Below are positions 1-13,165 of a stretch of DNA of 64,000 nt, in pieces. Origin of the DNA: Acanthacorydalis orientalis (Eukaryota; Arthropoda; Insecta; Megaloptera; Corydalidae); contig CM068313.1 of assembly GCA_034766995.1 (NCBI GenBank), positions 4,570,461 through 4,634,460 of the forward strand. Direction: 5' to 3'. The position numbers and the translations under genes were made by a program. The first letter of the stretch is position 1. Each line of letters begins with the position of its first letter. The notes below the pieces were generated by a model. That model saw nothing but the letters and a program-made list of their open reading frames with translations, did no database searches and had not been told where the DNA came from.

Positions 1-94
1 AATTTATTAAGGAGAATTAAATGCAGTCGGAAATTGGAGTATTGAGGTGTTACAGGTCATTATTAACGACACTGATTTTTTTTTAACAACTTAA

Positions 95-421
95 TCATAA
101 GTGACGAGGCTCATTTCGACATGCGTGGATATATAAACAAACAAAGCCTGTTATTGAGGATCGGACGACTGAAGACTGATCCATGAATCGCTTCTTCACC
201 GTCGTAGAGTGATTGTTTGGTGTGTAATTTGGGAGGGTGGCATCATTGGACCATATTTTTTTTTTGAAGATGGTAATGGAAACGTGATCACTGTCACTGG
301 CGAACGATACCGTGCGATACTGCAACACTTCTTTGTGTCTGCAAGTAGTGAACGAGATGTACAGCACATGTGGTTTCAACAGGACGGTGCTACATCGTAC
401 ACAGCTGGCACTACAATGCAA
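95..421 (+). pseudogene. DDE transposase relic (Tc1/mariner superfamily), truncated and frameshifted
   Basis: Conceptual translation reads SDEAHFDMRGYINKQ in one frame (from about 101), then after an in-frame TGA and a frameshift near 190-209 reads VIVWCVIWEGGIIGPYFF, then EDGNGNVITVTGERYRAIL and MWFQQDGATSYTAG. SDEAHF and QQDGA carry the first and second catalytic aspartates of this transposase type. The third acidic residue is absent because the copy breaks off at 421 into a T-rich and (TA)n/(CA)n array. Bases 1-94 may be more of the same element but are too decayed to align. No terminal repeats are seen. Dead copy. Confidence 0.85.
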
Positions 422-454
422 ATTTTCTATATTTTTGTATATTTTGTATTTTTT

Positions 455-455
455 T

Positions 456-493
<38 letters not shown>

Positions 494-499
494 TTTGTA

Positions 500-558
<59 letters not shown>

Positions 559-569
559 TGTATTATATG

Positions 570-620
<51 letters not shown>
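455..620. repeat. Compound (TA)n/(CA)n microsatellite
   Basis: About 165 bases of TA with scattered G and T variants, ending in about 15 CA units. It truncates the DDE relic to its left. Confidence 0.97.
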
Positions 621-622
<2 letters not shown>

Positions 623-2629
623 ATAACCCATTTATAATCAAAATTATAGAATATAATCACTTCCTGCGACTCTAACCTGATTTATTCGAATAATATATTA
701 GAAAAGAAAATCGTGCCGAAATCTAAAAATAGATAAAGCAGATAGCGTAGATAGGTCGGTCGAATTACTGAAACGTCCAATTATCTGCCAATCCTTATCC
801 ATCGACGCGTGACCTTTGCGTCCGCACGCGAACCACATTGATTAAAATACACGTTTTGGCAGCAAAATCATGCCCGTCAACGGAAAAATATATATCATCG
901 TTAATAAATCACGATTCGCTTATGACAGACGCTGATCTGGTACAAATCTGCGTACTACTGTCGACCGTTCACGGCTTAAGTGAATCCAACGTCGTTTGTA
1001 TTCAAAATGGAACGTCACAATAGAACAATAAATAATCTAATATAGAGACATCAATTAATCGGCCTTGGCACTTGTGCGAATTTCAGAATAGAATATGTAT
1101 ACATATTCTGTGTGTGTGTATTACAGTCTGTGTATGAAGTGTATTTTAGATCTACAGAATTGTCTGAGAAAATTTATATATTTTATTGATCAGATTTGGG
1201 TGAAGAAACAAAAAGGTTTGTGTACATATCGAGATTTTCAATAACGCCCAAAAGTTATAAAAAAAATAAATAGAAAAGAGTAAATATTGATCAAATTGTG
1301 AGACTTAAAAAGACAAAGGAAATATCAATCAATATTTATTTATTATGCCAAACAATGATTTATTTATTTACCAGGCAAAACTGTATCAGTTATTTAGCCT
1401 ATCAGAGGATCAAGTGGTAATAAATTACACGAATATTATTAAAAATACTTTAAACTTTAGTCAATAATTAATGAATGATGCAAGAGGTAATCAGCAGCTG
1501 TCAAAGATGCAATCAGTACTATTATGCAAAGTGAACTCAGCGTCTTGACAGTGACGCTTCCTCTCTAGCGTGGCCTTGTTTACCGTTTATCTTGGATTCA
1601 AACCTAAGATTTTTGTGTTTGAGTCGCCACATCTACCGATGTCATTGGCTATGAAAAATCAGCGGCTGACTCTTTCTCAACAAACGTTGGTCTTAAGTAG
1701 GACTATGCTACACTCTTACACTTCCAATACATTTCCTGGTTAGGGCTTGTACATGCCACCAAGTGACACTACTAATAGGTTGTTTTCGAATCTCCCTTTT
1801 ATTCCTCTGTTCGTTCTCGTCGCGCTCATTTTTTACATACGCATTGAAAATATAAACAGAATAATCTAAATCTGTAGTTTGTCGTTACCGTTGAGTACAG
1901 AAATGTCCCAAAAAAATAATCTGTTGTCCCCCAGTGTAGTTTTGAGAAAACTGAAACAAAGTTTCTTTACTGTCCGCACGGATGACAAAGATACCGACGA
2001 TAATTCTGATGAAAAAATATAAAAAGAATTGTTACTTTTGAATAAAAATAAATGAATAAAGTTTTAAAAAAACACATTTTAAGTTTTATATGAATTTCTT
2101 TCGGATTTTCGACGGAATTTTTCAGTCATTCTGATTTCCTGAATTTTCATAACAAATTCTCTTTGGTACGTCGGTTATTCCCCTTATAATGTATTACTTT
2201 TTAAAAACTCAGTTGATTTTTTTTCTGCAACGCATCGGGTATTCTCAAAATTGTTTTGTGTACTTAACTGTGTATATAGGGTATTCCCCGATATCAATAG
2301 AAATAATATAAATAAGATGCGGCCCTTACTAATTTCTGGTTCGTTGCAAGAAGGTGATACTTATAAGACTTACTTTATTATTTTGTGGCATTTTTTTAAT
2401 TCTTAGTAACAATAACTTTTTCAACAATGAATTGTTAGTTATTTATGGAATCTTTTTTCGTTTTGACTTCTTTTTTTTGATAAAATACATAATTGGAGCG
2501 TTCGACGTGTGTACTCGTCATTGCTTGATTTTAATTAAGCACCCCGTGATGGATTTCTAAAACTGAATTCCGCAGTTAACTGGTTAAAATATAAGATTTA
2601 AATCTCTATTACTCTGTTTCGTATGGCGA
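621..2629. other. No gene recognised
   Basis: Mixed AT-rich sequence. A slightly GC-richer patch at 780-1000 and another at 1490-1860 show no homologous reading. A 39-codon frame at 1903-2022 is not convincing. Confidence 0.6.
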
Positions 2630-2770
2630 TTCTGTCATCCTCTCAGAGCATTGCGGTACAACAGATTTTTCTGTACCTCATAATCCATCGAACCCCGCAT
2701 ACGCAAGATTCAAAAATGATCAATCATCAATTATTGACCGTTTCTGATCAAAGAATGTAGGTTTGTGGAC
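2630..2770 (+). mobile_element. Foldback-type MITE, forward arm
   Basis: CTCTCAGAGCATTGCGGTAC, CATCGAACCCCGCATACGCA and AAAAATGATCAATCATCAAT, GTAGGTTTGTGG. Ends about 55 bases before the perfect palindrome. Confidence 0.65.
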
Positions 2771-2822
2771 TGTGATAGAAATTCATCTATGCAAAAGAAA
2801 GATGCTAACTAGATTACATATC

Positions 2823-2880
2823 TTAAGAAACTTCTTTCAAACCGTATCACCAGTGATACGGTTTGAAAGAAGTTTCTTAA
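2823..2880. repeat. Perfect palindrome, 28-bp arms, 2-base centre
   Basis: TTAAGAAACTTCTTTCAAAC + CGTATCAC, then CA, then the exact inverse. With one mismatch the pairing extends outward about 5 more bases. It has no similarity to the other repeats in the window. Confidence 0.97.
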
Positions 2881-4496
2881 CATATATATTTCACAAATTT
2901 ATGAAAATTCTCCTCGAATCTAAACATTCCATCGCATCCATTTTCATAAAAACGAGCTCTTTTTGCACGCAGACATAAAACATAATGAATGTTTCTCATA
3001 GAACCGAAACGCTTTATTAAATTTTCGTCAGAGTACTTTTTTTAGATTCGAATGAACGTACAAAAATCTTAATCGTTTGAAATATTCATGTAACGAGCAC
3101 TGCGCCGCGAGGCACCCGTCCAATTTATCAAAACAATACGTTTGAGAATTTCGAACGTACGATTCGTCGTACGGACCGAACGTGTAATCGCGCGAATGAA
3201 TGCTCGCTAGCAATTAATTAATTAATTAATTGTCTTGTAGCCCGGAGTGTCGGATATTTGTATCCGTGTGATTATGGAGACGGACGGATCGATTAATAAA
3301 ACTGTACAGGTCGTGTAATAATTTTGATTGCCCGAACGCTGTTTTATGGTTTGACCGTTTCAAGATCTGTAATAAAATGGACCAGTAAAGAATACCGTTC
3401 GAGGGTCTATTTTATCGTCTTTTTTATATCTTCTTATGTTTATATGCAGGGAGGTCAGTGCCGTTTTAAATATAGGACTCTTTTAAATATACAGAACTCC
3501 CATAAAAATACAGAATCAAGCAACAGTTGACTATACAGAAAATAAATTTATTTCGTTTGAATCGCTGAACTGATTACAGAAAGCGTTCTCACGCCTGAGC
3601 TTCTCCAGTCCAGTTATATCCCATCTTTGAATCAATATAAGCTATACATCCTTTCATACTCGTCCCAGTGAGGTATGGAATACAATTCGAGGATGTGCCA
3701 GCGCTGTGCGCGCTTCGGGTTCAAGTACCGAGGTACGAGGATCTATAACTGGGGCATATGGTGAAGCTCGTCCCCAATGTGACATTGAGGAGATCGGAAG
3801 ACACGAATTGAGCAGCAATAGATGTTGGTTCGCAACGCAGTATTATTGTATTGAGGTATGGAATCATTAGCTACGTGCCTGATATTCACAAGTCATCAAT
3901 GCCGTACTCCAAGGAGCATTTACTCAGCCACGTGTGTTTAACTCTCCGTTCCCGTGCGGTAAATTCAGACCGAGTGTTTTAATTTGCAAATATCCTCCTT
4001 TCTGTCACTCACAGAACACTGATATTCCTTGTTATCCTCTATTATTCGATACTGTCACTGATGAGTTTTAAAAAATAACAATAGAAGTCGCAAATATTGC
4101 TTTAATTCTCTCTTTTATTTCAAGACCAACTGCAATCCTGGTACGCATGCGTTGTTCACTAAATGACAGTTTACTGAGCGTCAAATGTTTGCGTTGAGGA
4201 AGTGATGTGTTTTTTTTATTCTATTTCTTTATTTTCTTGTAATACACATGTTCTATTGATACTATTCGTTGGTGCAAGGATTGACTTTGATGTTCAACTA
4301 ATAAAAATCGTTCTGTTTCTTCATAACTAGTAATTTTCATGAAATATTTTAGATTTACACTCTGTTCACTGTACCGGAACGCAGGTTTTTGAAACGATAC
4401 CGGACTAGAAGAGATAAGTTTGTGAATTTTGATTCAATTTTTATAAGAAAAGTATCTAGATACATAAAGTGTATCATTTGTTTTTGCGTTATATAA
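2881..4496. other. No gene recognised; GC-richer patches
   Basis: 3040-3320 and 3590-3990 are noticeably less AT-rich than surroundings and contain CpGs, but I found no coding homology, RNA fold or transposon signature. A short TTAA-repeat sits at 3210-3232. Confidence 0.55.
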
Positions 4497-4725
4497 TAGT
4501 CTATTACAATACAGTTGACACTGGATAAATTCATTTTCACAAAAGAATTCGTTTTTCATCTCAAAAACCCTAATTTTTTTCCTGATGAAACATGCTCAAT
4601 AAATCATTACTAATCATTTTGACATGCGAATGAACAACAACCAATAATGATTTTATGAAAAATTTGTTTTGTGGAATGGACAGAGAATCAATTTATGAAA
4701 ACGTCAATCTACATCTAATAGTAAT
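4497..4725. mobile_element. Foldback-type MITE, compact copy lacking the centre
   Basis: Left arm TACAATACAGTTGACACTGG, AAATTCATTTTCACAAAAGA, CTCAATAAATCATTACTAAT; right arm CAACAACCAATAATGATTTT, TTTGTTTTGTGGAATGGACA, GAATCAATTTATGAAAACGT. The GCGCTCTGAG centre is deleted. Confidence 0.65.
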
Positions 4726-5447
4726 CAACACATATGAAATACAAGAAATCGACAAATGGAAAAGAAACTTTCGTTCTTGCTGTCCTTATAAAAAAAATGG
4801 AATATAATACCTGTCATTGTCGACAGTGAAGTTAGATAGAAATAGAGAAAAATACTGAGCATTAAAAATAAAGATGACCGAGTACAATCAATATATATGA
4901 AATTAGTTTCGTCTCAATTAAATTATTATTATATTTTGTCTCTTTTCCGATCGCATAACGTGTAGAAAAGTTAAACACTTATATTATATTTCAACTATAT
5001 GAAAATATCTTTAAAAAAGTCTCATCAGACATGAAACAAGAAATGAATGTCTGTAGAAAATGTTTCTTTTCATCGATCCGAAATGTTATAAAATGTTGTA
5101 AAAATTTTAAAAATGGAATACGAAATAGAGTGGTAGCCATTTGCAAAAGAATGATATTGTTGAAAGCAAATAAGTAAATAAAAAAATAATAATTTCTCAA
5201 TCCCCGCTGATAAATGTACACTCAATGTATACAACTTCCACAGACATTTTTCATTCGCAGACCTTTTTTTCTATTACGGACTGTGCAGTTAAGTTGATAC
5301 ATAGGTACGGCATACAAATGAAAAAATATGGGAACGAACGCGGACTGGGTATTTTTCTTAGACTTTCGAATAGAGGCAACATAAAAGAACGATTTTTTTA
5401 CCTTTATATATATACATATATATAAACATATATATATATATACACAT

Positions 5448-5717
5448 ACATATATAAAATAGTATTTAACCACAAAAAACTAAAGGGTTGCAAAAACTAA
5501 TCTATTTATAAATCATACTAACACACACATATTTATATATATATATATTAAACGATTACGTTGCTATATATTGATAATAATTATATAGAGATACGAGTTT
5601 TAAAAAATATGTTTATTGTTTCATTCGGTTACATGAAAAGGCTTATAACTGAAAAGTAGGCGAGCACAGCGAGCTCGGGGATTGGTGAGCGAATCGAGCA
5701 CGGGGCGAATCCCGGTA

Positions 5718-5718
<1 letters not shown>
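5448..5718 (+). mobile_element. Helitron-like 3' end, second copy
   Basis: ATATGTTTATTGTTTCATTC with GGTTACATGAAAAGGCTTAT and the GC-rich tail GGCGAGCACAGCGAGCTCGG, GATTGGTGAGC and GGGGCGAATCCCGGTAG then T parallel the 10.9-kb element. The final tetranucleotide is GTAG instead of CTAG. The 5' limit given is a guess from weak similarity; the 3' part from 5605 is secure. Confidence 0.6.
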
Positions 5719-5765
<47 letters not shown>

Positions 5766-6359
5766 CGTTTTTATCCAAGCAATATTTTTTTATAAAATAA
5801 TAACAATTATTTTTTTAGTATTTGCTTTATAAGCAAATGAATGATACAATGCCTGTCAGACTCAATATATTAAAAATAGTTTTTATATGCGTAATAGTTT
5901 TTATATAGTTTTTTTTATAAGGATCATCTTTCATTCACTGTTTTCGAAAAATATAGAAAAAGTATTGAATATATGGCGCATGCACTAAAGTAACACAAGA
6001 AAAATTTCATATTTATATTGTTTTTCATACAAAGAAAAAGAAAAAAAACAATAAAATAATCAATAATAACTGTTACATTAAACATTTCGAATGTCCGTTG
6101 ACAATTAGATTGGTTATTGTTACATAAAGTGTCGATTTTGGAATAATATGGGAAAACTCGTACGCGGTATTCGTTTCGAACCGTTTTCGGACAAATTCGG
6201 CAAATTTCGTACATAATCAAATTTCGTGCGTTTCAAAGATCGAAATGATTGTGAGATTACTTGATGATTGTAGGCAGGGATGTATTATTCGGTATATTAA
6301 TAAATGTCACTTATCTCTTTCAATGTTTTGATCAATTTTGCTAGCCTCGTTAGCAATAT

Positions 6360-6382
6360 AGCATCAATCTCTCTCCCTCTCC

Positions 6383-6418
<36 letters not shown>

Positions 6419-6764
6419 TTAACTAGAAACGTTTGTTATGGTTTGAAGACAGTGAAAAAGTCGTTTTTGTAAACAAACGTGATCTTTGAATAAAAAATCC
6501 GGTTTAGCTGGCGCGCTTAAAACCGAATTCATTTGAAATTTGTTAAACCACTTCTTCACAAACAGAAAACTGATTGTTCAAAAGGTTTTTTGGCAACTTC
6601 TAAAGTAAGGCGTTTTTTTTCTTAAAAAAAATAGGTTTGGGTTATGTCTGATTTAGGTATGGTGGAATCAAATAAGAACAGGTACCTTATTGAACCGGCT
6701 TATTTCCAAAAAATAAATATATCAATTAAATTATTTACAATAGAAAATTGTATGTGTGTATAGT

Positions 6765-6816
<52 letters not shown>

Positions 6817-7010
6817 TGTGTGTATATATGTGTATATATATATATGTATGTGTGTATATATATATATATACTTTTAGAGCTTATATATTTATATTTATTA
6901 TATATTTATATTTATTAAATATAAATATAATAAATACATTTATAAAATATTTAATACATATATATATATATATATATATATTAAATATTTAATACATAAA
7001 ATAATTATAA
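6360..7010. repeat. Cluster of (CT)n, (TA)n and A/T low-complexity DNA
   Basis: (CT)n(TA)n at 6365-6416, (TA)n at 6768-6812 and about 6835-6870, then ATTTATATTTATTA-type simple sequence to 7010. Bases 6420-6760 between them show no gene. Confidence 0.9.
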
Positions 7011-8369
7011 AAACATACCATAATGTATTCCCCCTATCCTATTCGCCGCCTTCTAACGCATGCTGTTAAAAAAAACCCTACGCAACGAAAATGTGCACTC
7101 TACGGTGAAGAAGAACGGTTAATTAAAAGAAACAATGTAGCAAATCGAATACAAAAAACGAAAAATGTAATAAACAGTTAAAAGTATTTCCAAATTTACG
7201 TCACTGGTTCCACAAAATCTGCGATCCGTATTTATTCAGCAGCACGTGTTCGGAATGAATATGAATACGCCTATACGCGAGCACACGGAACGCGACCGAC
7301 TGAATGTCACATTTCTCGAAGGTCAGACGCATCGCTGAATATTTCGTGCATTGTGATCGAGATACATGTGTGATTTATAGGTGAAATGCAGTCGAAAGTG
7401 AAATGGATATACGTGTCGTCATTGTTTCTGTACAAGATGGAAAAGAACAGAAATAGGAAGTATTTTGTATTAGTATAAATTGTTATATCACATCTATTTG
7501 ACCTAGTTTTGCGTTAAATAATCTGTAGTTGAAAATACAGAACTTGTTAAACGAATATATTCTGTTTAATTATTTACAGTTAAATTTTCTTCTCACATAC
7601 ATACAAAACATGATATGCATATAATCTTATTTAAAAATTATCTAAAGAAACTATTTACACAGGAGTATTAAAAATGTTTTAAAATAAATTGTAAAAAGGG
7701 AACGTTTATTATTAAATCAATCGAATTAAACTTTCAGAAATGAATTTTTATCTTCCTCCACAAACCACAATTTTTTTCTGATCAGAAATATTTAGTAACT
7801 GATTATTAATTTCTTATTTTAATGCGATTTATTATAGATGGAATAACTTAGCATACATAATTATTGTAAACTAAATTGCTTCTATTAACCACAAAGTACA
7901 CTGTCAAAAAAAGTTTTTTTCATATAGTAGCCGATAGGTTCCAAGTCAAAAAAAAAACAAGAAGATTCGGGAGTTTAAATCAAAGAGAGTGATTAGACAA
8001 AAAATCCAATTTGATTACTAAGAATTGGACGATTTCCAACAATCTAAAAAATAGCAAAAGGAAAAGAGAAATATATTGTCTTTAAAAGAGATAAATAAAA
8101 AAAAAAACAAAAAGTGTGCTTTCACAAACTCCAGGAGGAAAAAGAGACGTTGTTTTGCGAAAAACGTTTCAGGATTTGTAGTCTATGTACAGGAGAATGT
8201 TTCAAAAATGATCCTGCTTTTGCTCAATTTAACTAACAATATAGTTCTGTCACTGTGGTTAAATTAACTTATAAAATGCAACAAATGAAAAATAAAACAA
8301 AAAATACAATACATAAAATTCAATAAAAAATATAACAAATGAACGATCTTAGCTTTTGGAAATATTGTT
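7011..8369. other. No gene recognised
   Basis: 7190-7400 is a GC-richer island with several CG dinucleotides and no recognisable protein. The rest is AT-rich, apart from a MITE-arm scrap at 7738-7830. Confidence 0.55.
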
Positions 8370-8480
8370 GGTATTGTTATCTAAATTCGCATAAGCAACA
8401 ATCAAAAATAACCAATAATCATTTACTAGACATTTTTGATCAGAAGAAGTCTGTGGTCGAGAGAAAAATTTGTTTATAAT
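8370..8480 (+). mobile_element. Foldback-type MITE, forward arm fragment
   Basis: TATCTAAATTCGCATAAGCA, ACAATCAAAAATAACCAATA and CATTTTTGATCAGAAGAAG, CTGTGGTCGAGAG. A reverse-arm scrap of the same family (CTCCACAAACCACAATTTTT) lies at 7738-7830. Confidence 0.6.
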
Positions 8481-9209
8481 AGTTGTTTGTCAACTTTTCC
8501 AGAAATAGCAAACTGGATCCTTTTTCCATCTGTTTAAGAATTAAAATCTGGTAGTTGAATAAGTTAAATTAAACTAAATTGAATTACATCCAAACTAACA
8601 TTAAATAAACAACAGGACAAAGTTTCTATCCATAGACAAAAAGGATCCACTAAATAATTTCTGATCGTATGAAATATTGACGCGCAGTAGAATATGTAAT
8701 TAAGTTTTAATTATAATGAAAGTTTTTCGCATCGAACGAAACTGCGACAAAACACTGTCATTTAACGAGAAAAATAAACACGGTTCCGTCTCGAACGCTT
8801 GATTTGAAAAAAAATTGATTATCTGTGAAACGAAGAAGTTCACGCACGGCTGGGTTCTCTGATACGGGTTGGATGCGATAATCCGATACTGCGAATTGAA
8901 CTCGGACAAAATGCGATCGAGAGACTTGTTAAACGCGATTAGTCTATTTGTAAAGTTTTCGGAAGCAATTTACTTGTAACTGAATTTATCTCGCAATTAC
9001 CAGACAATGAATCGATTATTCGTTCGTTATGTAAGTTTTAATGTATGATTAGTTCGTTGATTACATTCATGCTTTTGTTTAACGAATTAAATTTAAATTG
9101 TTTTATCGTGAATGAAAAATGAACAATGCGATTAAAATGCATTCTATGTCTGATAAATTGTGATTGATTGCATAATTAGTGATTTTTTTCGATCGAAATA
9201 TATTTTTGT

Positions 9210-9254
9210 ATACGAGGTCTGCTGGAAAATTAATGAACTAATTGTATATATATT

Positions 9255-9305
<51 letters not shown>

Positions 9306-9480
9306 GTGGATTGTTTGATAAAAAAGCAAATTAAACACCGTTTTCTGAAAGAAAGATTTTATTTCTCAACAAAGTCCTTATTGAGGGCTAAACACTCAGT
9401 CCAGCAAATATGCAAAATACCCATTGATGGCGGCGATGACATTCTTATTCCTACAACGACAAGAAAATATTTTATTTTAA
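9210..9480 (-). pseudogene. Mariner-like element, 3' end: transposase C-terminus and terminal repeat
   Basis: On the minus strand, bases about 9400-9358 encode WTECLALNKDFVEK followed by a stop, the standard C-terminal signature of many mariner transposases. About 110 bases further along the minus strand lies a sequence beginning GAGGTCTGCTGGAAAATTAA on the + strand at 9215, which resembles a mariner terminal repeat facing outward. Between them sits a (TA)n array of about 50 bases that must have expanded inside the element. Upstream of the C-terminus the reading is lost after some 40 codons. No other part of the transposase is present. Confidence 0.65.
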
Positions 9481-10619
9481 AACAAAATTATTATCGATTC
9501 AATTTAAAGGTACAGAATTAATTTTTACTCCTAAATTTTTACTCATTACTGTTTACGCCTAATAAAAATTTGAATATGTAGAATAATCATTATTTATTAT
9601 CGACATTATTAAATGTACAATAACAGTTGTGTGTTTAAACACCTTCTAACACACATTAATTTTAAATTTTTTTGAAAAATCATTATTTGTTCCACAAATT
9701 AAAACCTATAAAATATAATAATCATCCCTATAATATAATAACGTAATAATATATATTAACATCCTATAATATAATAAAATAATATAAGAATCACCTATAA
9801 AATATAAAAATATTCTGAGCAAAAATGTTCAATGAATGATTATTTATAATTTTTTTGTTTTTACTTACATTTTTTCGACTGTTCGTCCTCTTTTAAAATT
9901 CAATTCTAATTATTAAACAACGTATATTGTTTTAAATTTTTTTTTAAAAAAAAGACACTTCTAGTGTTAATTTGTAATTCGGTAAAGAATGTTGTATGAC
10001 TTTCCATCCACATTAGACTATGAGAAGTGTCAAATTACATTTATTTTGATGAAAGCCGACAACACGCTGACTTGAAACATGTGGCGCATGATATCTTAAC
10101 TCATGACATGCCATTTATATCTGACTAACTCATGTTTTTTTCTGTAAAAACAAACAAGCAGTATGTAAAAAAATATTCGATTAATATACGTGTGTAATTC
10201 TTGATTCTAAACATTACTTATTGGATGTGTAAACATACTCGAACGGACATTGAAAAACAATAATACTTACAAGAGTTCTCAGAAAATTAACAGATAAATA
10301 CATAAAGCAGTATGCTTCGAACTTAACTCGTCTCAAACAAGTCATAAAATAAACAAAGTTGTACATACATTTCATGCTTAATGTCGCGTTTGAAATATAT
10401 ATAATATACAAATAGAAAATATTAGTTGGATGTAGGTCACTCTGCGAGCTTTTATTACAATGGAACTGCGTGACAGTATATTTTTCAAAATCAGAATTAT
10501 ATGTGTTCACTCGTTTCATTCATTGTGAAAAGTTAGTTCCTGCAAATAGAAGTATATGGAAATAAAATGAAATAATTGAGGTTATATTTATAGAGTATGA
10601 TAGTTCTGTTGAAAATGTA

Positions 10620-10885
10620 CCACGAATTGGATTGAAATTAAAATTAAACTTGTGAGACAGCATACACTTTTATACAAATTCTTTTTTTTTTGTTTCGAAT
10701 TCTCAAACAATGAAAGTCTGTTTCTATGGAAATAATCAGAGCTTTCTATGATGTTCTTGAATTGGACGAAAAAATGTAAATATCTTTCTATATATATATA
10801 AAATCAAAATTATCCACAAAAAAACCTTATAAAACACTACGTTTTAAAAAATAATTTATTTGCGAGAATGTTTATATAGACATAT

Positions 10886-10946
<61 letters not shown>

Positions 10947-11515
10947 ATGACGTCGACTTATTTATTTGATATGTTTATTGTTTCATTCAGTTACATTTGA
11001 ATGCTTATAATTGATTAATTGACAAGTGGGCGAGAGAAGCGAGTCCGGGGGTTGTTGAGCACAGCGAGTGGGGAGCAAAGCCACCTAGTTTTTATTGAAA
11101 AAAAAATACTAAATTAAATTCGAAAATTAATATATTTAGTGTTCTGACTTTTATATATTGTTTTGTTTTAACTCCAAAACACAGAACGCCTGTTTCTATA
11201 GAAACGATCAGAGCCTTCTATGCAGTTTGTATCAATACAATGTTTGAATTAGATGAAAAAACGTTATTTTTTTATAAGAACTACTGTAAATGAAATCTGA
11301 AAACAATTACATCTAGTGTTTACACTTTTATATTAATATTTTTTTTTATTTTCAATCCCTGAAGTGTTTATATAGAAACGACCGGAGCCTGCTATGCATT
11401 TTTTTATTAGTACAATTCCTGGATTGGATCGAAAAATATTCACTTTTATGAAAAAGACTGTGAATAAAATTTCAAAACAATTATAGTCGTTGTTTATATT
11501 TTTGTACATTTTTTT
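10620..11515 (+). repeat. ~180-bp tandem repeat, three units, first split by a Helitron-like element
   Basis: Units (about 10625-10786 plus 11089-11156, 11157-11337, 11338-11515) share CTGTTTCTATAGAAACGATC, AGAGCCTTCTATGCA, TTGAATTGGACGAAAAA and TCTAGTGTTTACACTTTTAT. The first unit is interrupted exactly by the 302-bp element at 10787-11088. Confidence 0.75.
10787..11088 (+). mobile_element. Helitron-like non-autonomous element, 302 bp
   Basis: The element starts TCTATATATATATAAAATC, a common Helitron 5' end, and finishes with GTGGGGAGCAAAGCCACCTAG before a T, a small hairpin plus CTAG as at Helitron 3' ends. The 130 bases before the 3' end match 5605-5718. It splits one unit of a ~180-bp tandem repeat whose other units are uninterrupted, which defines the insertion. 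A (TA)n array of about 60 bases lies inside. Confidence 0.7.
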
Positions 11516-11688
11516 TAGTTTTAAATTATTAATTTTAATTATCAGATCATAGTAAAAATAATATGTATTGTCAAATGGTCTCTGTAAAATATATGTCTCT
11601 ACAACGCAATTTTAAAAATGTATATCTTCTTACAAACTTTATCCTTTAAACATTTATGCTTGGATATTAAAGTTTTGTAATGTTTAAG

Positions 11689-11739
<51 letters not shown>

Positions 11740-12054
11740 GTATATGGATGTCTAAATGGAACATGAACTGCATACATGTTTTCACGAAAAGTTGAATAAT
11801 TTCCAGAAATAAAGTACTTTACCAGTCGCATGTGGTGTATCTGCGCGTGTAGCGAACGTGACATTTGGCATTTGTTGAATTAACATTCAGTCAGTGGGTC
11901 TCCAGGCGGTTGCAGTGAATACCGAAACTTGAAATACACGACCGACGACTAATAAACTTATTTGAATGAGGTTAGAGTTCACTAATTACTCAGCAGTTTG
12001 GTTAATTCTACACTAAGTGTTTTTTTAGTACAGTCATCGACTGAAAATGAATAT

Positions 12055-12126
12055 CAGCTCCTATTTTTCGTTTTTTATGTATCTTCTCGAAAAAACTCTT
12101 AACGATCACCTGAAGTATATTATAGT

Positions 12127-12186
<60 letters not shown>

Positions 12187-12547
12187 AAACCAGTGATTGG
12201 TAGAAAAATAAGTAGATAGTTTATTTATAGATTCTTTTAAAATAATGATAAATCATTCCTGTATTTTGAACCGTGTTTAAATGATCCGTGTGGTCCATTT
12301 ATTTTTTGTTAGAAATTTTTAAAATTCATATATATGAACATTTTTCATACTCTTTCGCGAATGAACCTCTTTCTCTATTTCTGAAACAAAACATTTTTTT
12401 GAAAAATCAAATCAATGCTCAGTAAATCATTATTGATTATTAATGATGCTCATTTCACTGCCTATCATCCAGAGAGCACCAAGGTATAGGAAAGTGCATT
12501 GTACTCTTCTTAATTTATAAGTAAATATTCAATTTTAATATTTCCAT
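12055..12547 (+). repeat. Dispersed repeat R1, copy 1
   Basis: Contains TCGAAAAAACTCTTAACGAT, CACCTGAAGTATATTA, a (TA)n(GA)n microsatellite, AACCAGTGATTGGTAGAAAA, TTGAACCGTGTTTAAATGAT and CTCTTCTTAATTTATAA. It matches 14682-15062 over some 370 bases. A reverse arm of the foldback MITE family lies inside (12362-12500). Confidence 0.85.
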
Positions 12548-13165
12548 TCAATGATTACAAATTACCATTTTTATAATGTGCCAGTAAAACATTTTGTATA
12601 CAAAAAATATGATATTTATGTATTTTATTCAGTCATAAATCCGATTTATCAAAATAACCTAAAATAAATTCTCGAACATATATTTTGCATACTAAAATGT
12701 AGGAAATCCTATCAGTTAAAAATATCTGGATTGTGATATTGGATTAAAGTTGGAAATATAGAAATCCGTTCCATATCCTTGTACTGTATATATATATATA
12801 TATATATGTGTGTGTATGTATAATAGAATATTCAAGAATTCCATCGTTTACATTCCATTTCTTATCTGTAAACAGATGCATCATCTTTTTGTAAAGAAAA
12901 CTGAAACGATGCGAGCGCCGTTGTCATTTTATGTTGAAATCGTGAAATATTACATCGGAAATGATCGTCCATTTACGTAAAACCAAATATTGACGTTCGG
13001 TCATGTCAATCTCTTTATCTTATTGAAAATAAATATTAGTGAAATGTATGCTTTTGTTTGAGGTGAGATCAACTATTATCGCATATTCAAGGTTCAGCCA
13101 CCATGTTGTTTTCTTTTGATAGATTTTTGTGATTGATGTTAAATCAAATGCTGCTTCGATTTCTA

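Noticed and set aside
209..675. Several overlapping open frames of 75-140 codons on both strands
   Set aside because: Beyond the DDE relic they consist of Ile-Tyr and Thr-His repeats translated from (TA)n/(CA)n DNA.
1903..2022. A 39-codon frame, MSQKNNLLSPSVV..., with an acidic end
   Set aside because: No homologue, splice context or promoter recognised; length is within chance expectation.
2823..2880. MicroRNA precursor or terminator
   Set aside because: A two-base loop and perfect pairing do not fit a microRNA hairpin, and eukaryotic genes do not use intrinsic terminators of this kind.
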